DNA from: JAABSX01 sp964480455
Lineage (GTDB): Bacteria; Bacteroidota; Bacteroidia; Cytophagales; Microscillaceae
Reading direction: 5' to 3'
Length of the DNA stretch: 64,000 bases
Assembly: GCA_964480455.1 (NCBI GenBank)
Contig: CAYZQI010000006.1
Span: 4,990-68,989, forward strand
Both the position numbers and the translations under genes were made by a program. Below are positions 43,836-52,335 of the stretch, piece after piece; position 1 is the first letter of the stretch; every line of letters begins with the position of its first letter. Under the pieces are notes generated by a model. It ran no database searches. It had not been told where the DNA came from and worked only from the letters and a program-made list of their open reading frames with translations.

Positions 43836-43853
43836 TTAGCTCGTTTGCGCTAA
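43836..43853. promoter_or_regulatory. TetR operator-like palindrome 2
   Basis: TTAGCTCGTTTGCGCTAA differs from the first copy by one base and has 7-bp arms when flanking AA and TT are counted. The centres of the two sites are 46 bases apart. It overlaps the predicted transcription start of the 43889 gene. Confidence 0.75.
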
Positions 43854-43888
43854 TTAAAATTAATTCAATACAATTAAAACAAAAAACC

Positions 43889-44317
43889 ATGAAATTTCCA
43901 AATTATGTTTTTATTTTTATGTTGATAGTTTTGAGCCTTGCTACTTGTCAGCTCACAGCACAAAATAAACCCAACACACCTAAAGATGGTTTTGAAATTG
44001 CACTTTCACCTCAGAAAGTAGAACTGAACGCAGGTGAAACACAAACCATCACCGCCGAGCTTATTCGCTCTAAGCGTTTCTCAAAGACAACAATAGAACT
44101 TACTGCCAGTACTTCTACCGAAGCACTAGAAATCAAGGTAGTTCCCTCTACAGAGCAGAAAGATTTATACAATATTACTGTGTATGCAAACCCTAGCTTG
44201 GCTGAAGGAAATTATACTTTTACGCTGATGGGTAAATCTTCTTTTTTGCGTAAAGGCAAATTGATAGATATTATCGTCAAAGACAAAGCCCAAGGCACAG
44301 ATAAAGAAAACAAATAA
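43889..44317 (+). CDS. small secreted Ig-like protein
   Basis: I do not recognise a named family. The 142-residue precursor has a signal peptide (about 1-25, ending CQLTAQ). The mature part of about 115 residues is an all-beta sequence (FEIALSPQKVELNAGETQTI, LYNITVYANPSLAEGNYTFT) like a single Ig-like or NEW3/DUF-type adhesion domain. A short lysine- and glutamate-rich tail follows. It lacks a type IX sorting domain. The promoter region carries two TetR-type palindromes, so it is probably induced when the neighbouring regulator releases DNA. A terminator follows 26 bases after the stop. Confidence 0.7.
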   Translation: MKFPNYVFIFMLIVLSLATCQLTAQNKPNTPKDGFEIALSPQKVELNAGETQTITAELIRSKRFSKTTIELTASTSTEALEIKVVPSTEQKDLYNITVYANPSLAEGNYTFTLMGKSSFLRKGKLIDIIVKDKAQGTDKENK

Positions 44318-44342
44318 TTTAGTTTGTACTATTGATTATAGG

Positions 44343-44377
44343 AGAGGGAACATTCTTTGAGTGCTTCCTCTTTTTTT
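44343..44377 (+). terminator. terminator after small secreted protein gene
   Basis: GAGGGAACATTC pairs with GAGTGCTTCCTC with one bulge and wobbles around TTT and runs into T7. Confidence 0.75.
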
Positions 44378-44478
44378 GTGCATTGGTAAAAACATTTTTT
44401 TAAGATAGTTTTGTATTTGTATAGAAAGCTAAATGAAATGAGCAATTACTCTTGGAAGATACTCATTACTGATGAGTG

Positions 44479-44556
44479 CAAGTCAAATTGACTTCTTTAT
44501 GCCTTCTCTTGAGGAGAGGGAAAGGGTGAGGTGGCTAAAAGGGAAAATTTGACTTG
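44479..44556. repeat. 78-bp inverted-repeat segment with purine-rich core
   Basis: CAAGTCAAATT (44479-44489) and AATTTGACTTG (44546-44556) are perfect 11-bp inverted repeats. The core contains a small hairpin (CCTTCTC TTGA GGAGAGG) and a purine-rich run. It looks like a small palindromic intergenic repeat unit. Confidence 0.5.
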
Positions 44557-44630
44557 TAACCTTACCGATTGACTACAACTAATAACCAATCTTTTACTTA
44601 TTGAGGTTTTAAATTCATTATATTTACAAA

Positions 44631-45395
44631 ATGGGAATCAAATTAGAAAATAAATCAGCCATTATCACTGGAGCCACGGGAGGCATAGGAAGTGCCACTG
44701 CCAAACTTTTTATAGAAGAGGGGGCAAACCTATTATTGGTAGATGTAGAGGAAGAAGCCTTGCAAGCACTTGCCAACAGTTTAGGAGAAAAAGCACATTA
44801 TTATGTGGCAGATGTATGCTCGGAAGCACAAACCCAGCAGTATGTTCAGAAAGCCATCGACTTATTTGGAAGTGTGGAGGTATTGTTCTTAAATGCAGGC
44901 ATTGCAGGCATACCTTCATCTCTTTGGGAAATTACCGAAGAAAAATTTGACCAGATGATGGCCGTCAATGTAAAAGGTGTTTGGCTTGGAATGAAACATA
45001 TTTTACCCCAAATGATGAAACAAGGCAAGGGAAGCATCATTGCGACTTCTTCTGTGGCAGGCATCAAAGGGCAAGTGCGTGGGTCTTCTTATGTAGCAAG
45101 CAAGCATGCCGTAGTGGGGCTTGTGAAAAGTGCCGCCTTAGAAGTAGGTAAAATGGGTATCCGAGTAAATAGCATTAACCCTGGACCTATTGAAACCAAC
45201 ATGGTTCGCGACTTAGAAGACACTATCTCGAGAACAGACCGTCAAAAAGCACGCAAGATTTTAGAGGGTAATATTCCAATGAAACGGTATGGTGCACCCG
45301 AAGAAGTAGCTAAATTAGCACTTTTCTTGGCAAGTGATGACAGTAGTTTTATCAATGGAGGTGTACATACTATTGATGGTGGGATAGCTTGTTGA
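44631..45395 (+). CDS. short-chain dehydrogenase/reductase (SDR)
   Basis: A classical cytosolic SDR of 254 residues. The NAD(P) motif TGATGGIGSATAK is at about 13-25, an acidic residue (LVDVEEEAL) after the second strand favours NAD, and NAGIAG is near 88. The active-site Ser lies in IATSSVAGIKGQ and the Tyr-x-x-x-Lys in SYVASKHAVVG. The C-terminal NPGPIETNMV and SSFINGGVHTIDGG are typical. Substrate cannot be told; many family members reduce or oxidise hydroxy- or keto-compounds. Stand-alone gene. Confidence 0.92.
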   Translation: MGIKLENKSAIITGATGGIGSATAKLFIEEGANLLLVDVEEEALQALANSLGEKAHYYVADVCSEAQTQQYVQKAIDLFGSVEVLFLNAGIAGIPSSLWEITEEKFDQMMAVNVKGVWLGMKHILPQMMKQGKGSIIATSSVAGIKGQVRGSSYVASKHAVVGLVKSAALEVGKMGIRVNSINPGPIETNMVRDLEDTISRTDRQKARKILEGNIPMKRYGAPEEVAKLALFLASDDSSFINGGVHTIDGGIAC

Positions 45396-45452
45396 TAGAC
45401 TGTTTTTTATGATGTAACTGATTATTAGTAGATTAAATCTCATACAAGTATC

Positions 45453-45953
45453 ATGAAAATGAATATGTTTTTTATATTTTTGCTGGGGCTATCGATTTCA
45501 GCCTGTCAGCAAGAGGCCAAACAAGAAAAGCAGCAAAACACAAAAATTTCTACTGAGATTCCCTTCAAAGTAGAAGGAAATCTGTATTTTATTTCTACAA
45601 AAGGTGATACACTTCACTCTATTGAGATAGAAGTAGCTGCAAATGAGGCACGAAGAGCGCAAGGACTTATGAACCGTAGTAGCCTGCCCAAAAATGGAGG
45701 AATGTTGTTTATTTTTGAAGAACAAGAAGATGAACTTTCTTTTTGGATGCGCAATACACTTATCTCTCTAGATTTAATTTTTTTAAATGAACAAAAAGAA
45801 GTAGTACACATTGCCAAATACACCCAAATTCAATCTGATGCGCCCATTGCAAGTACCGCCCCGAGCCAATATGTAGTAGAAGTCAATGCGGGTTTTGCAG
45901 ATACACATAAAATAGAAATAGGAAGCCGTGCCATTTGGCAACTTGCTCCCTAA
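45453..45953 (+). CDS. DUF192 lipoprotein
   Basis: The 166-residue protein has a lipoprotein signal with lipobox SISAC (C18). The mature C-terminal 110 residues carry the DUF192 pattern: IEVAANEARRAQGLMNRSSL, then GMLFIFEEQEDELSFWMRNT with the conserved F-x-M-x-N-T, and LDLIFLNEQKEVVHIAK. DUF192 proteins are small beta-barrel proteins of unknown biochemical role, often exported or lipid-anchored. Stand-alone gene downstream of the SDR gene, with about 60 bases between them; co-transcription is possible. Confidence 0.85.
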   Translation: MKMNMFFIFLLGLSISACQQEAKQEKQQNTKISTEIPFKVEGNLYFISTKGDTLHSIEIEVAANEARRAQGLMNRSSLPKNGGMLFIFEEQEDELSFWMRNTLISLDLIFLNEQKEVVHIAKYTQIQSDAPIASTAPSQYVVEVNAGFADTHKIEIGSRAIWQLAP

Positions 45954-46067
45954 AGAAAATGTAAAAAATAACTTAGGTTACTTTGATTTGTAAGTTACTG
46001 GTAATGAGTACTTTAAAAGCTCGCAACTCATACTTTACACTTTCCTAAATCTGTAAGCGTTAAAAAG

Positions 46068-48335
46068 TTATTTCCCTTTGCGCTGTGCATCTACTACTGC
46101 AATGGCAACCATATTCACAATTTCACGCACAGAACTACCCAACTGCAAGATGTGAACAGGTTTATTCATTCCTAGCAGCACAGGACCTATGGTTTCCGCT
46201 CCGCCAAGTTCTTGGAGGAGTTTGTAGGCAATATTTCCTGCATTAAGGCTAGGAAAAATGAGCGTATTAGGGGGATTATCAGCAAGCAGACTGAATGCAT
46301 AATTTTCTTTTAGAAGTACAGGGTTTAAAGCTACGTTAGCTTGTATCTCACCATCAATGATGAGGTCGGGGTATTTTTCTTTTGCAAGTTTTGTCGCTTG
46401 GCAAGTTTTTTCAGGGCTTTGCCCTTTGCTAGACCCAAAGTTTGAGTAAGAAAGCACTGCCATACGTGGCTCAAAGCCAAAAGCCATTACCCCTTGTCTT
46501 GTGATGCTAATAATATCTACCAAATCTTCTGCTGTGGGGTCGGTATTAACGGTAGTGTCGGCTATAAAAATAGTACGCCCTTCACTAATGATTACATACA
46601 TACCTGCCACCAAATTTACATGTGGTTGCGTACCGATTATTTCTAAGGCAGGGCGAATTATTTGGGGGTAGTTTTTGGTAAGACCCGAGATAAACGCATC
46701 TGCCTCACCTCTTTCTAGCATCATTGCACCAAAATAGTTACGGTCTTGCATACGCTTTTTGGCATCATAAAGCGTAAGCCCCTTGCGCTGTCTTTTGTGA
46801 TAAAGCCATTGGGCATATTCTGCTACTTTTTCATCTGCATTGCGTGGGTCTATAATGAGGCAACCTTGCAAGTCTAGCTGATGTTCTTCTATTTTTTGGC
46901 GAATGGCATTTGCATTCCCCAATAAGATAGGTGTAGCAATTGCCTCATCACGCACAATTTGAGCAGCTTTCAGCACCTTCAGATTATCTGCCTCTCCAAA
47001 TATTACCTTTTTGGGGTCATTTTGTGCTGCCTGTATCATGCTCGACATCAGCTTGATGTCTATGCCCAAGCGTTCTTGCAGTGCTATTTGGTATTGATGC
47101 CAATCTGTGATAGGGTGCTGTGCCAAGCCAGTGTCCATGGCTGCCTTTGCTACGGCAGGCGAGATAGTAGTAATTAAGCGGGGGTCTAGGGGTTTAGGAA
47201 TAAAGTATTGCCTCCCAAAAGTAAGGTTTTGGTCGCTATAAGCCTGATTGACAATCTCGGGAACGGGTAACTTGGCAAGTTGGGCAATGGCGTGTACAGC
47301 AGCAAGTTTCATTTCTTCATTGATAGATTTGGCACGTACATCTAGCGCACCCCTAAAAATATAAGGAAACCCTAATACATTATTGACTTGGTTGGGGTGG
47401 TCAGAGCGTCCAGTCGCCATTACTATGTCATTTCTGAGCGACATGGCGAGGTCATAAGCAATTTCAGGATTAGGATTGGCAAGGGCAAAGATGATAGGGT
47501 TGTCAGCCATGCTTTTTACCATGTCAGGTGTAAGCACATCAGCTACAGAAAGTCCTAAGAACATATCTGCTCCATTCATAGCATCTTCTAGGGTGTGCAA
47601 ATCCTTGTCAGTGGCAAATTCTGCCTTACTTGGGTCAAGATTTTGTCGGTCTTTTCTAATTACTCCCTTGCTATCCAGCATAGTGATATTGCTACGCCTT
47701 ACTCCCAATGCAATGTAGAGCTTGATACAAGAATTGGCCGAAGCTCCAGCACCATTCACTACAATTTTGAGGTCTTCAATTTTTTTATTGACGAGCTCTA
47801 AGGCATTGAGTAGCCCGGCACTAGTGATGATGGCAGTGCCGTGCTGGTCGTCGTGCATCACAGGAATATTCATTTCTTTGCGGAGGGCTTCTTCTATCAA
47901 AAAGCACTCTGGTGCTTTGATGTCCTCTAAGTTGATACCTCCAAAGGTAGGCTCAAGTGATTTTACTATCCTGATGAACTCATGTGGGTCTTGGCAGTCT
48001 ATTTCTAGGTCAAAGACATCTATGCCTGCAAATTTCTTAAACAAAACTCCCTTACCTTCCATCACAGGTTTTGAGGCCTCGGGCCCTATGCTGCCTAAGC
48101 CTAGCACTGCCGTACCATTAGAGATGACCGCCACGAGATTGCCCTTGGCAGTGTATTTATAAACATTTTCTTTGTTTTCAGCTATTTCTTTGCAAGGCTC
48201 TGCAACACCTGGTGAGTAGGCAAGTGCTAAGTCTAGTTGTGAGCCAAGTGCCTTTGTAGGAACTACCTCTATTTTGCCTGGCTTTCCCTGTTCGTGGTAG
48301 AGAAGGGCATCTTCTTTTCTTACTTTGATAGACAT
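46068..48335 (-). CDS. maeB: NADP-dependent malic enzyme with phosphotransacetylase domain
   Basis: The enzyme converts malate to pyruvate and CO2 with NADP reduction. The 755 residues, from the ATG at 48335, have a malic enzyme part (about 1-420). It carries NGTAVLGLGSIGPEASKPVM and GINLEDIKAPECFLIEEALR for metal and substrate, and VVNGAGASANSCIKLYIALG for NADP binding. A C-terminal phosphotransacetylase-like domain (about 430-755) includes FISGLTKNYPQIIRP and GSSKGQSPEKTC. The fusion is standard for MaeB, and the PTA part usually regulates through acetyl-CoA rather than acting as an enzyme. An upstream in-frame ATG would add 12 non-conserved residues. Confidence 0.95.
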   Translation of the reverse strand: MSIKVRKEDALLYHEQGKPGKIEVVPTKALGSQLDLALAYSPGVAEPCKEIAENKENVYKYTAKGNLVAVISNGTAVLGLGSIGPEASKPVMEGKGVLFKKFAGIDVFDLEIDCQDPHEFIRIVKSLEPTFGGINLEDIKAPECFLIEEALRKEMNIPVMHDDQHGTAIITSAGLLNALELVNKKIEDLKIVVNGAGASANSCIKLYIALGVRRSNITMLDSKGVIRKDRQNLDPSKAEFATDKDLHTLEDAMNGADMFLGLSVADVLTPDMVKSMADNPIIFALANPNPEIAYDLAMSLRNDIVMATGRSDHPNQVNNVLGFPYIFRGALDVRAKSINEEMKLAAVHAIAQLAKLPVPEIVNQAYSDQNLTFGRQYFIPKPLDPRLITTISPAVAKAAMDTGLAQHPITDWHQYQIALQERLGIDIKLMSSMIQAAQNDPKKVIFGEADNLKVLKAAQIVRDEAIATPILLGNANAIRQKIEEHQLDLQGCLIIDPRNADEKVAEYAQWLYHKRQRKGLTLYDAKKRMQDRNYFGAMMLERGEADAFISGLTKNYPQIIRPALEIIGTQPHVNLVAGMYVIISEGRTIFIADTTVNTDPTAEDLVDIISITRQGVMAFGFEPRMAVLSYSNFGSSKGQSPEKTCQATKLAKEKYPDLIIDGEIQANVALNPVLLKENYAFSLLADNPPNTLIFPSLNAGNIAYKLLQELGGAETIGPVLLGMNKPVHILQLGSSVREIVNMVAIAVVDAQRKGK

Positions 48336-48565
48336 AATTGAGTATTTGTTTTTGATTATGGGTAAACACAAAATTAAAGAATTATTGACTGATGCAAGTA
48401 ATCATCTGCGAAAATCATGTGGAAGTAGCTACAAACAGCCAAAAATTACCATTATATTCGGTTATTGAGTGATGAATTAATGCTTAAAAGCTATGGACTA
48501 AGTGTTTTATCATCTAATTTTATATTTATTTTCTGTGGGTAAAGAGTCAAGTTGTCATTATTTTA

Positions 48566-49029
48566 GGTTCTCTGACAAATTTTGTGCAGAGGATAAACCT
48601 TTAAGGTTTTCAAAACCTTACAGGTTCGATAATCAGGTTTTTTACAAAACATCATTAAGTAAGGGAGTAAACAGGAAATACTATACCCAAATCAGATTCA
48701 AACTTGTTGCTAATCAGGGACGGGGTCGCTCAAAGCGACCCCGTCCCTAATACAGACTAGGTAGGTTATTTATTAAACACTCCTTAAAAAATACGGTACT
48801 GCACACGTAGTGTATGTTAATAATATTCACAAATAGCCTTCCTAACATATATAGTTTGTTCAAGACAGGCTATTTTTATGTAAAATTGACATGAAATTGC
48901 AATAAATAGGTTTCAAAAAGGATTCAATACGTCTTAGTATGCTTGTACTTGCTAAAAACAAGAAATCTCAGCATACTTTATATTTTCAGTACCAAAAATA
49001 CTTTAACCTACAAAAATTGTCAGAGAGCC
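48566..49029 (+). repeat. non-coding inverted-repeat element, 464 bp
   Basis: The ends GGTTCTCTGACAAATTTTGT and ACAAAAATTGTCAGAGAGCC are 20-bp inverted repeats with 18 of 20 matches. The left 95 bases match the element at 9050, including a stem of 15 bp with one mismatch (48596-48626) and the segment TTTACAAAACATCAT. The longer right part carries a perfect GC-rich hairpin and no gene. No clear target duplication is seen. It is probably a non-autonomous transposable element or an IS relic with the transposase removed. Confidence 0.65.
48716..48748. repeat. perfect 15-bp GC-rich hairpin
   Basis: AGGGACGGGGTCGCT pairs perfectly with AGCGACCCCGTCCCT around CAA. Its GC content contrasts sharply with the AT-rich surroundings. 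It has no T-run, so it is more likely a repeat unit nested inside the larger element than a terminator. Confidence 0.75.
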
Positions 49030-49119
49030 AGCTTTTTTAGTTGCTAAATCTGAATAAAAAACAGGATTCTAAATTTATCAATCTAAAATTGGGTAAGAGC
49101 TATTAAAATTTCAGTGCTA

Positions 49120-52100
49120 TCAATCGCCCACCATCACAAAAGCTCCCCAATAGTAAGGATACTTGTATTCTTCTCTCATGGTATTCTGTGCATTTTTGAA
49201 TGCTTCACGCTTTCCTTGCTTTTTTAAGAGCCAGTTTTCGTAAAAAGTACTCATCATCTTTTGGGTTGCTTTGTCTGAAACTGCCCAAAGCGACATCAAG
49301 ACCGATTTTGCGCCAGCCTGCTGAAAGGCTCGCTGTAAGCCATATACGCCTTCGCCATTATGGACTTCGCCAAGCCCCGTTTCACAAGCGGAAAGCACTA
49401 CTAATTCTGTTTTATTGAGATTAAGGTTCATCGCCTCATAAGCAGTCAAGATACCTTCACCTCCTTCTTTAATAGCCCTCTGCGCATAGGTCAGCAGCAA
49501 GCCAGAGCGTAAGAGAGGGTTCTCGAGTACTCTACTTTTTTCTATGCCTATGAGTAGTTCTTTGCCATCATCTTCTTGGGTAATATCAGCCAGAAAAAAA
49601 CCATGCGTAGCTATATGTAGAATGGACGGAGATTCAACCTCACTAAGGTTAGTTTCTGAGGCTGTTATGCCCGTGTAGGTAATTGCTTTTACCTTGGCTT
49701 TTTTGAGTGTACGTGCAATTTTTTCTATCTCTGTCTTGGTACCAGGCAAGGGTGTTATCTCTTCGCCATCAAGAAACCGTAGCGTGCTATCGCCACGAGC
49801 AAAATTAAGTGCAAGTATGGGTGAGACTTGCGCTACTAAAAATTCAAGTGAATCTTTTTTAATTTCATCAGTATTGTAGGTAGGAAATCCCAGCAGTACG
49901 GCATCATTTAGTGGAGGGTGAGTATCTTTTATTTTGAGAAAATCTTTGCTATTGCCCAAAATGCGGAGGTCTATTTCATCTTGGAGGTACTGCCCTGTAT
50001 TTGTATTTTCAAGGGTCAATAAGTTCAATTGATGGTAAACTCCATCTGGGGTGAGGTATATTTTTTCAATTCCCTCGAGTTTTTGGGCTATTTTTTCCCA
50101 ATAGCGTGTGTAGCTTTGCTTATCATTGTTTTGACCTTTGATAGCATCTTTGTAATGTTTAAGATAAACTGTTTCTAAGTCTTTACCATTTTCTAAGACT
50201 ACCATTTCGGGGTGCTTGGGTGTGTCGGGTTTGATGATGAGGGCTATATACAACACTGAGTCTGTTGCAAACTCAGCATAATGGCGTGTACGTATGATTT
50301 CTATGATTGCTTCCTTGGGTTTGAGTTGCTTTTGGAGGTCTTTCCAAGAAAGTGATTTAATAAATTTTGTATCATTGATATTATTAAAGGCAAGTGATGA
50401 CCTTGATAATTTTCTTTCTAACTCATTGATTTCTTCTGCCAAAAGGCGTTCTTTTTCGGGTGTAATGGCTTGCTTTTCTTTTGTTTCAGGCAACATTTCA
50501 ATTAGTTTTCCTAAGTATCTTTTTTTATCTTTCCACTCGTTGTACATTTTATTGAGGGATTCATCGCTTGATGCCAAGATTTGATTTTGTATTTTCTCTG
50601 AGGATTGAAAAATCAAGCCCTTTGTTACCAAACTTAAGCTCATGAGTTTACTCAATATAGATGCATCTTGTTGAGCATACAATTGAGCAAACAGGCTATA
50701 CTTATCAAAGAGTTCTTTCAGATTATCTAAGAAAGTCTTCCGTTCATTTTCAGAAAAAGTGGATAATGATGTTTCTATTTGTGTAAGATTATTTTCAACT
50801 ACAATTTGAATATATGGAGCTACTTTATCGAGGAGATAAGATTTTAAGTATAAATTTGCCAAATTGATACATATATCTGTATAAGTTTTGATTTTAATAC
50901 CAAGGTTTTTTTCAATTATTTTCTTTGCCTCTAGATAGATTGATTCAGCCTGAGTAGTATTCCCCTGTAAAGCATAAAGCCCTCCAATTGAATTTAGAAA
51001 TCTAGCATAAGTATCATTTGCAGTACCTATCAAATTTTTGATAATATCTAGTGCTTTTTTGTATTCATCAATGGATTTTTCATATTGTTTTTGCTCCTTA
51101 TAGACTGCTGCTAGATTGTGTAGAAAAATTGCATAATTAACGGTTGGTTGGTTATATATTTTTTTATGTACCTCAATCGCCTCAGAAAAGTATAGCTGTG
51201 CTTCATTATATTTTTTTTGTATTCTAAAAAACTCTCCTAGATTATTACAAGACATGGCGTATCGTAATTCATTGCCTTCCAGCAGTTCTTTATAAATCTT
51301 CCGCGCCAAAAAATAATAAGGTTCTGATTTTTTGTATAAACCCTGCATATTGTAGAGTGTAGCTAAGTTAGTGTATGAATCTGCACAGTCTATGTGTGTT
51401 TCACCAAGTAATAGTCTGCGTATATCTCTTGCTTCAAGATAAAGAGGCTCTGCTTTACTGTATAGGCTTTGCTTGTGATAAAGGTATCCTAGATTATTAC
51501 AGGCTTTTGCATAATCTTTAATAGCCTTGTAACTTTCCTCTGTTTTTACAGAATCCTTGATGGCTTGCTTATAAAAGGAATGATAAATATTTTTACTTTC
51601 CATTTGAAGAGCCTCTGCCTTATAATAAAATCCTTTTTCTGTATAGAGCTGTGCCAAATTATTACAAGATTGGGCATACTGTAATGTGTTCTTACCAGGG
51701 TTTTTTGCTCTGATATTTTTTGCTTCTATCAAAAAAACTTCAGCATCATCATACCGCCCTCGATTATAATAAAAAACAGCTAAACCATTACAAGATTGGC
51801 TATAATCAATATGCTCTATACCTAATACTTCTTTTCTTATTTCTAAGGATTTTAGATAGATACCTTCTGCTTCTGTATATTTACCTTGGTATTCATACAA
51901 GTAACCTAACTGATAGCAGCAGAGTCCATACTGAGATGTTTTTGTCTGCTGTTTTTCTTCAAACAATGCCTTAGCATACTCATAAATCTCAACAGAGGTA
52001 CTGATTTTACGCTCATAGAAAGCATCTAAGCCTTTGTTGTAGAGTGAGTCCCAAGGTATTTCTTCTGATTGGGCAAAAACATAAAAAGGCAGAAAAAAAG

Positions 52101-52137
52101 AATAAGCCAAGCAGAGTAGAAAATAATTTTTTCTCAT
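49120..52137 (-). CDS. exported TPR-CHAT domain protein
   Basis: From the ATG at 52137 the protein has 1005 residues with a signal peptide (about 1-23, ending YVFAQ). Residues about 30-450 are roughly ten tetratricopeptide repeats with the pattern A-(C/S)NNL(A/G)-LY--(Q/E)--Y-KAE-LYLEA. A coiled linker follows (about 530-610). The C-terminal 350 residues are a CHAT domain (caspase-like). The likely catalytic His is in SILHIATHGFFLAD and the Cys in LVVLSACETGLGE; the block VYGLQRAFQQAGAKSVLMSL is typical. It is probably a cysteine protease or an inactive relative facing outside the cytoplasm. No obvious partner gene is adjacent. Confidence 0.9.
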   Translation of the reverse strand: MRKNYFLLCLAYSFFLPFYVFAQSEEIPWDSLYNKGLDAFYERKISTSVEIYEYAKALFEEKQQTKTSQYGLCCYQLGYLYEYQGKYTEAEGIYLKSLEIRKEVLGIEHIDYSQSCNGLAVFYYNRGRYDDAEVFLIEAKNIRAKNPGKNTLQYAQSCNNLAQLYTEKGFYYKAEALQMESKNIYHSFYKQAIKDSVKTEESYKAIKDYAKACNNLGYLYHKQSLYSKAEPLYLEARDIRRLLLGETHIDCADSYTNLATLYNMQGLYKKSEPYYFLARKIYKELLEGNELRYAMSCNNLGEFFRIQKKYNEAQLYFSEAIEVHKKIYNQPTVNYAIFLHNLAAVYKEQKQYEKSIDEYKKALDIIKNLIGTANDTYARFLNSIGGLYALQGNTTQAESIYLEAKKIIEKNLGIKIKTYTDICINLANLYLKSYLLDKVAPYIQIVVENNLTQIETSLSTFSENERKTFLDNLKELFDKYSLFAQLYAQQDASILSKLMSLSLVTKGLIFQSSEKIQNQILASSDESLNKMYNEWKDKKRYLGKLIEMLPETKEKQAITPEKERLLAEEINELERKLSRSSLAFNNINDTKFIKSLSWKDLQKQLKPKEAIIEIIRTRHYAEFATDSVLYIALIIKPDTPKHPEMVVLENGKDLETVYLKHYKDAIKGQNNDKQSYTRYWEKIAQKLEGIEKIYLTPDGVYHQLNLLTLENTNTGQYLQDEIDLRILGNSKDFLKIKDTHPPLNDAVLLGFPTYNTDEIKKDSLEFLVAQVSPILALNFARGDSTLRFLDGEEITPLPGTKTEIEKIARTLKKAKVKAITYTGITASETNLSEVESPSILHIATHGFFLADITQEDDGKELLIGIEKSRVLENPLLRSGLLLTYAQRAIKEGGEGILTAYEAMNLNLNKTELVVLSACETGLGEVHNGEGVYGLQRAFQQAGAKSVLMSLWAVSDKATQKMMSTFYENWLLKKQGKREAFKNAQNTMREEYKYPYYWGAFVMVGD

Positions 52138-52335
52138 AAAACAAAATTTTTTAGTGTTGAGTGATAAATTGATGCTTGAAAGATAAAGTTCAAGTGTTGA
52201 AACGCCCAATTTTAATACTGTTTTTTCTCATAAAAATTCAAGGTATTTGCTCATTCTCTTACCCATTTCAAAAAAACTTCTCCAAAAAACTTAAAATGAT
52301 GCAAGATTATCCTAATTTTGTCATAAAAAAAGACT

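Larger units (their letters stand above)
44318..44630. other. intergenic region with terminator and inverted repeat
   Basis: About 310 bases without a gene between the small secreted protein and the dehydrogenase. Apart from the terminator it holds a 78-bp segment with 11-bp inverted ends (44479-44556). No promoter was identified with confidence. Confidence 0.5.
48336..49119. other. gene-free spacer containing a large inverted-repeat element
   Basis: These 780 bases between maeB and the TPR-CHAT gene hold no convincing gene. Most of the region is the element at 48566-49029; the rest is AT-rich and presumably includes the maeB promoter. Confidence 0.6.

Noticed and set aside
48502..48750. 82-codon plus-strand frame ending in an RGRSKRPRP-like tail
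   Set aside because: The basic tail is the translated GC-rich hairpin and the rest lies in the inverted-repeat element; no family resemblance.
49120..52137. TPR-CHAT protein as part of a CRISPR-type or gasdermin immune system
   Set aside because: It carries a signal peptide and has no CRISPR, effector or gasdermin neighbour, so a cytoplasmic defence role is not supported.
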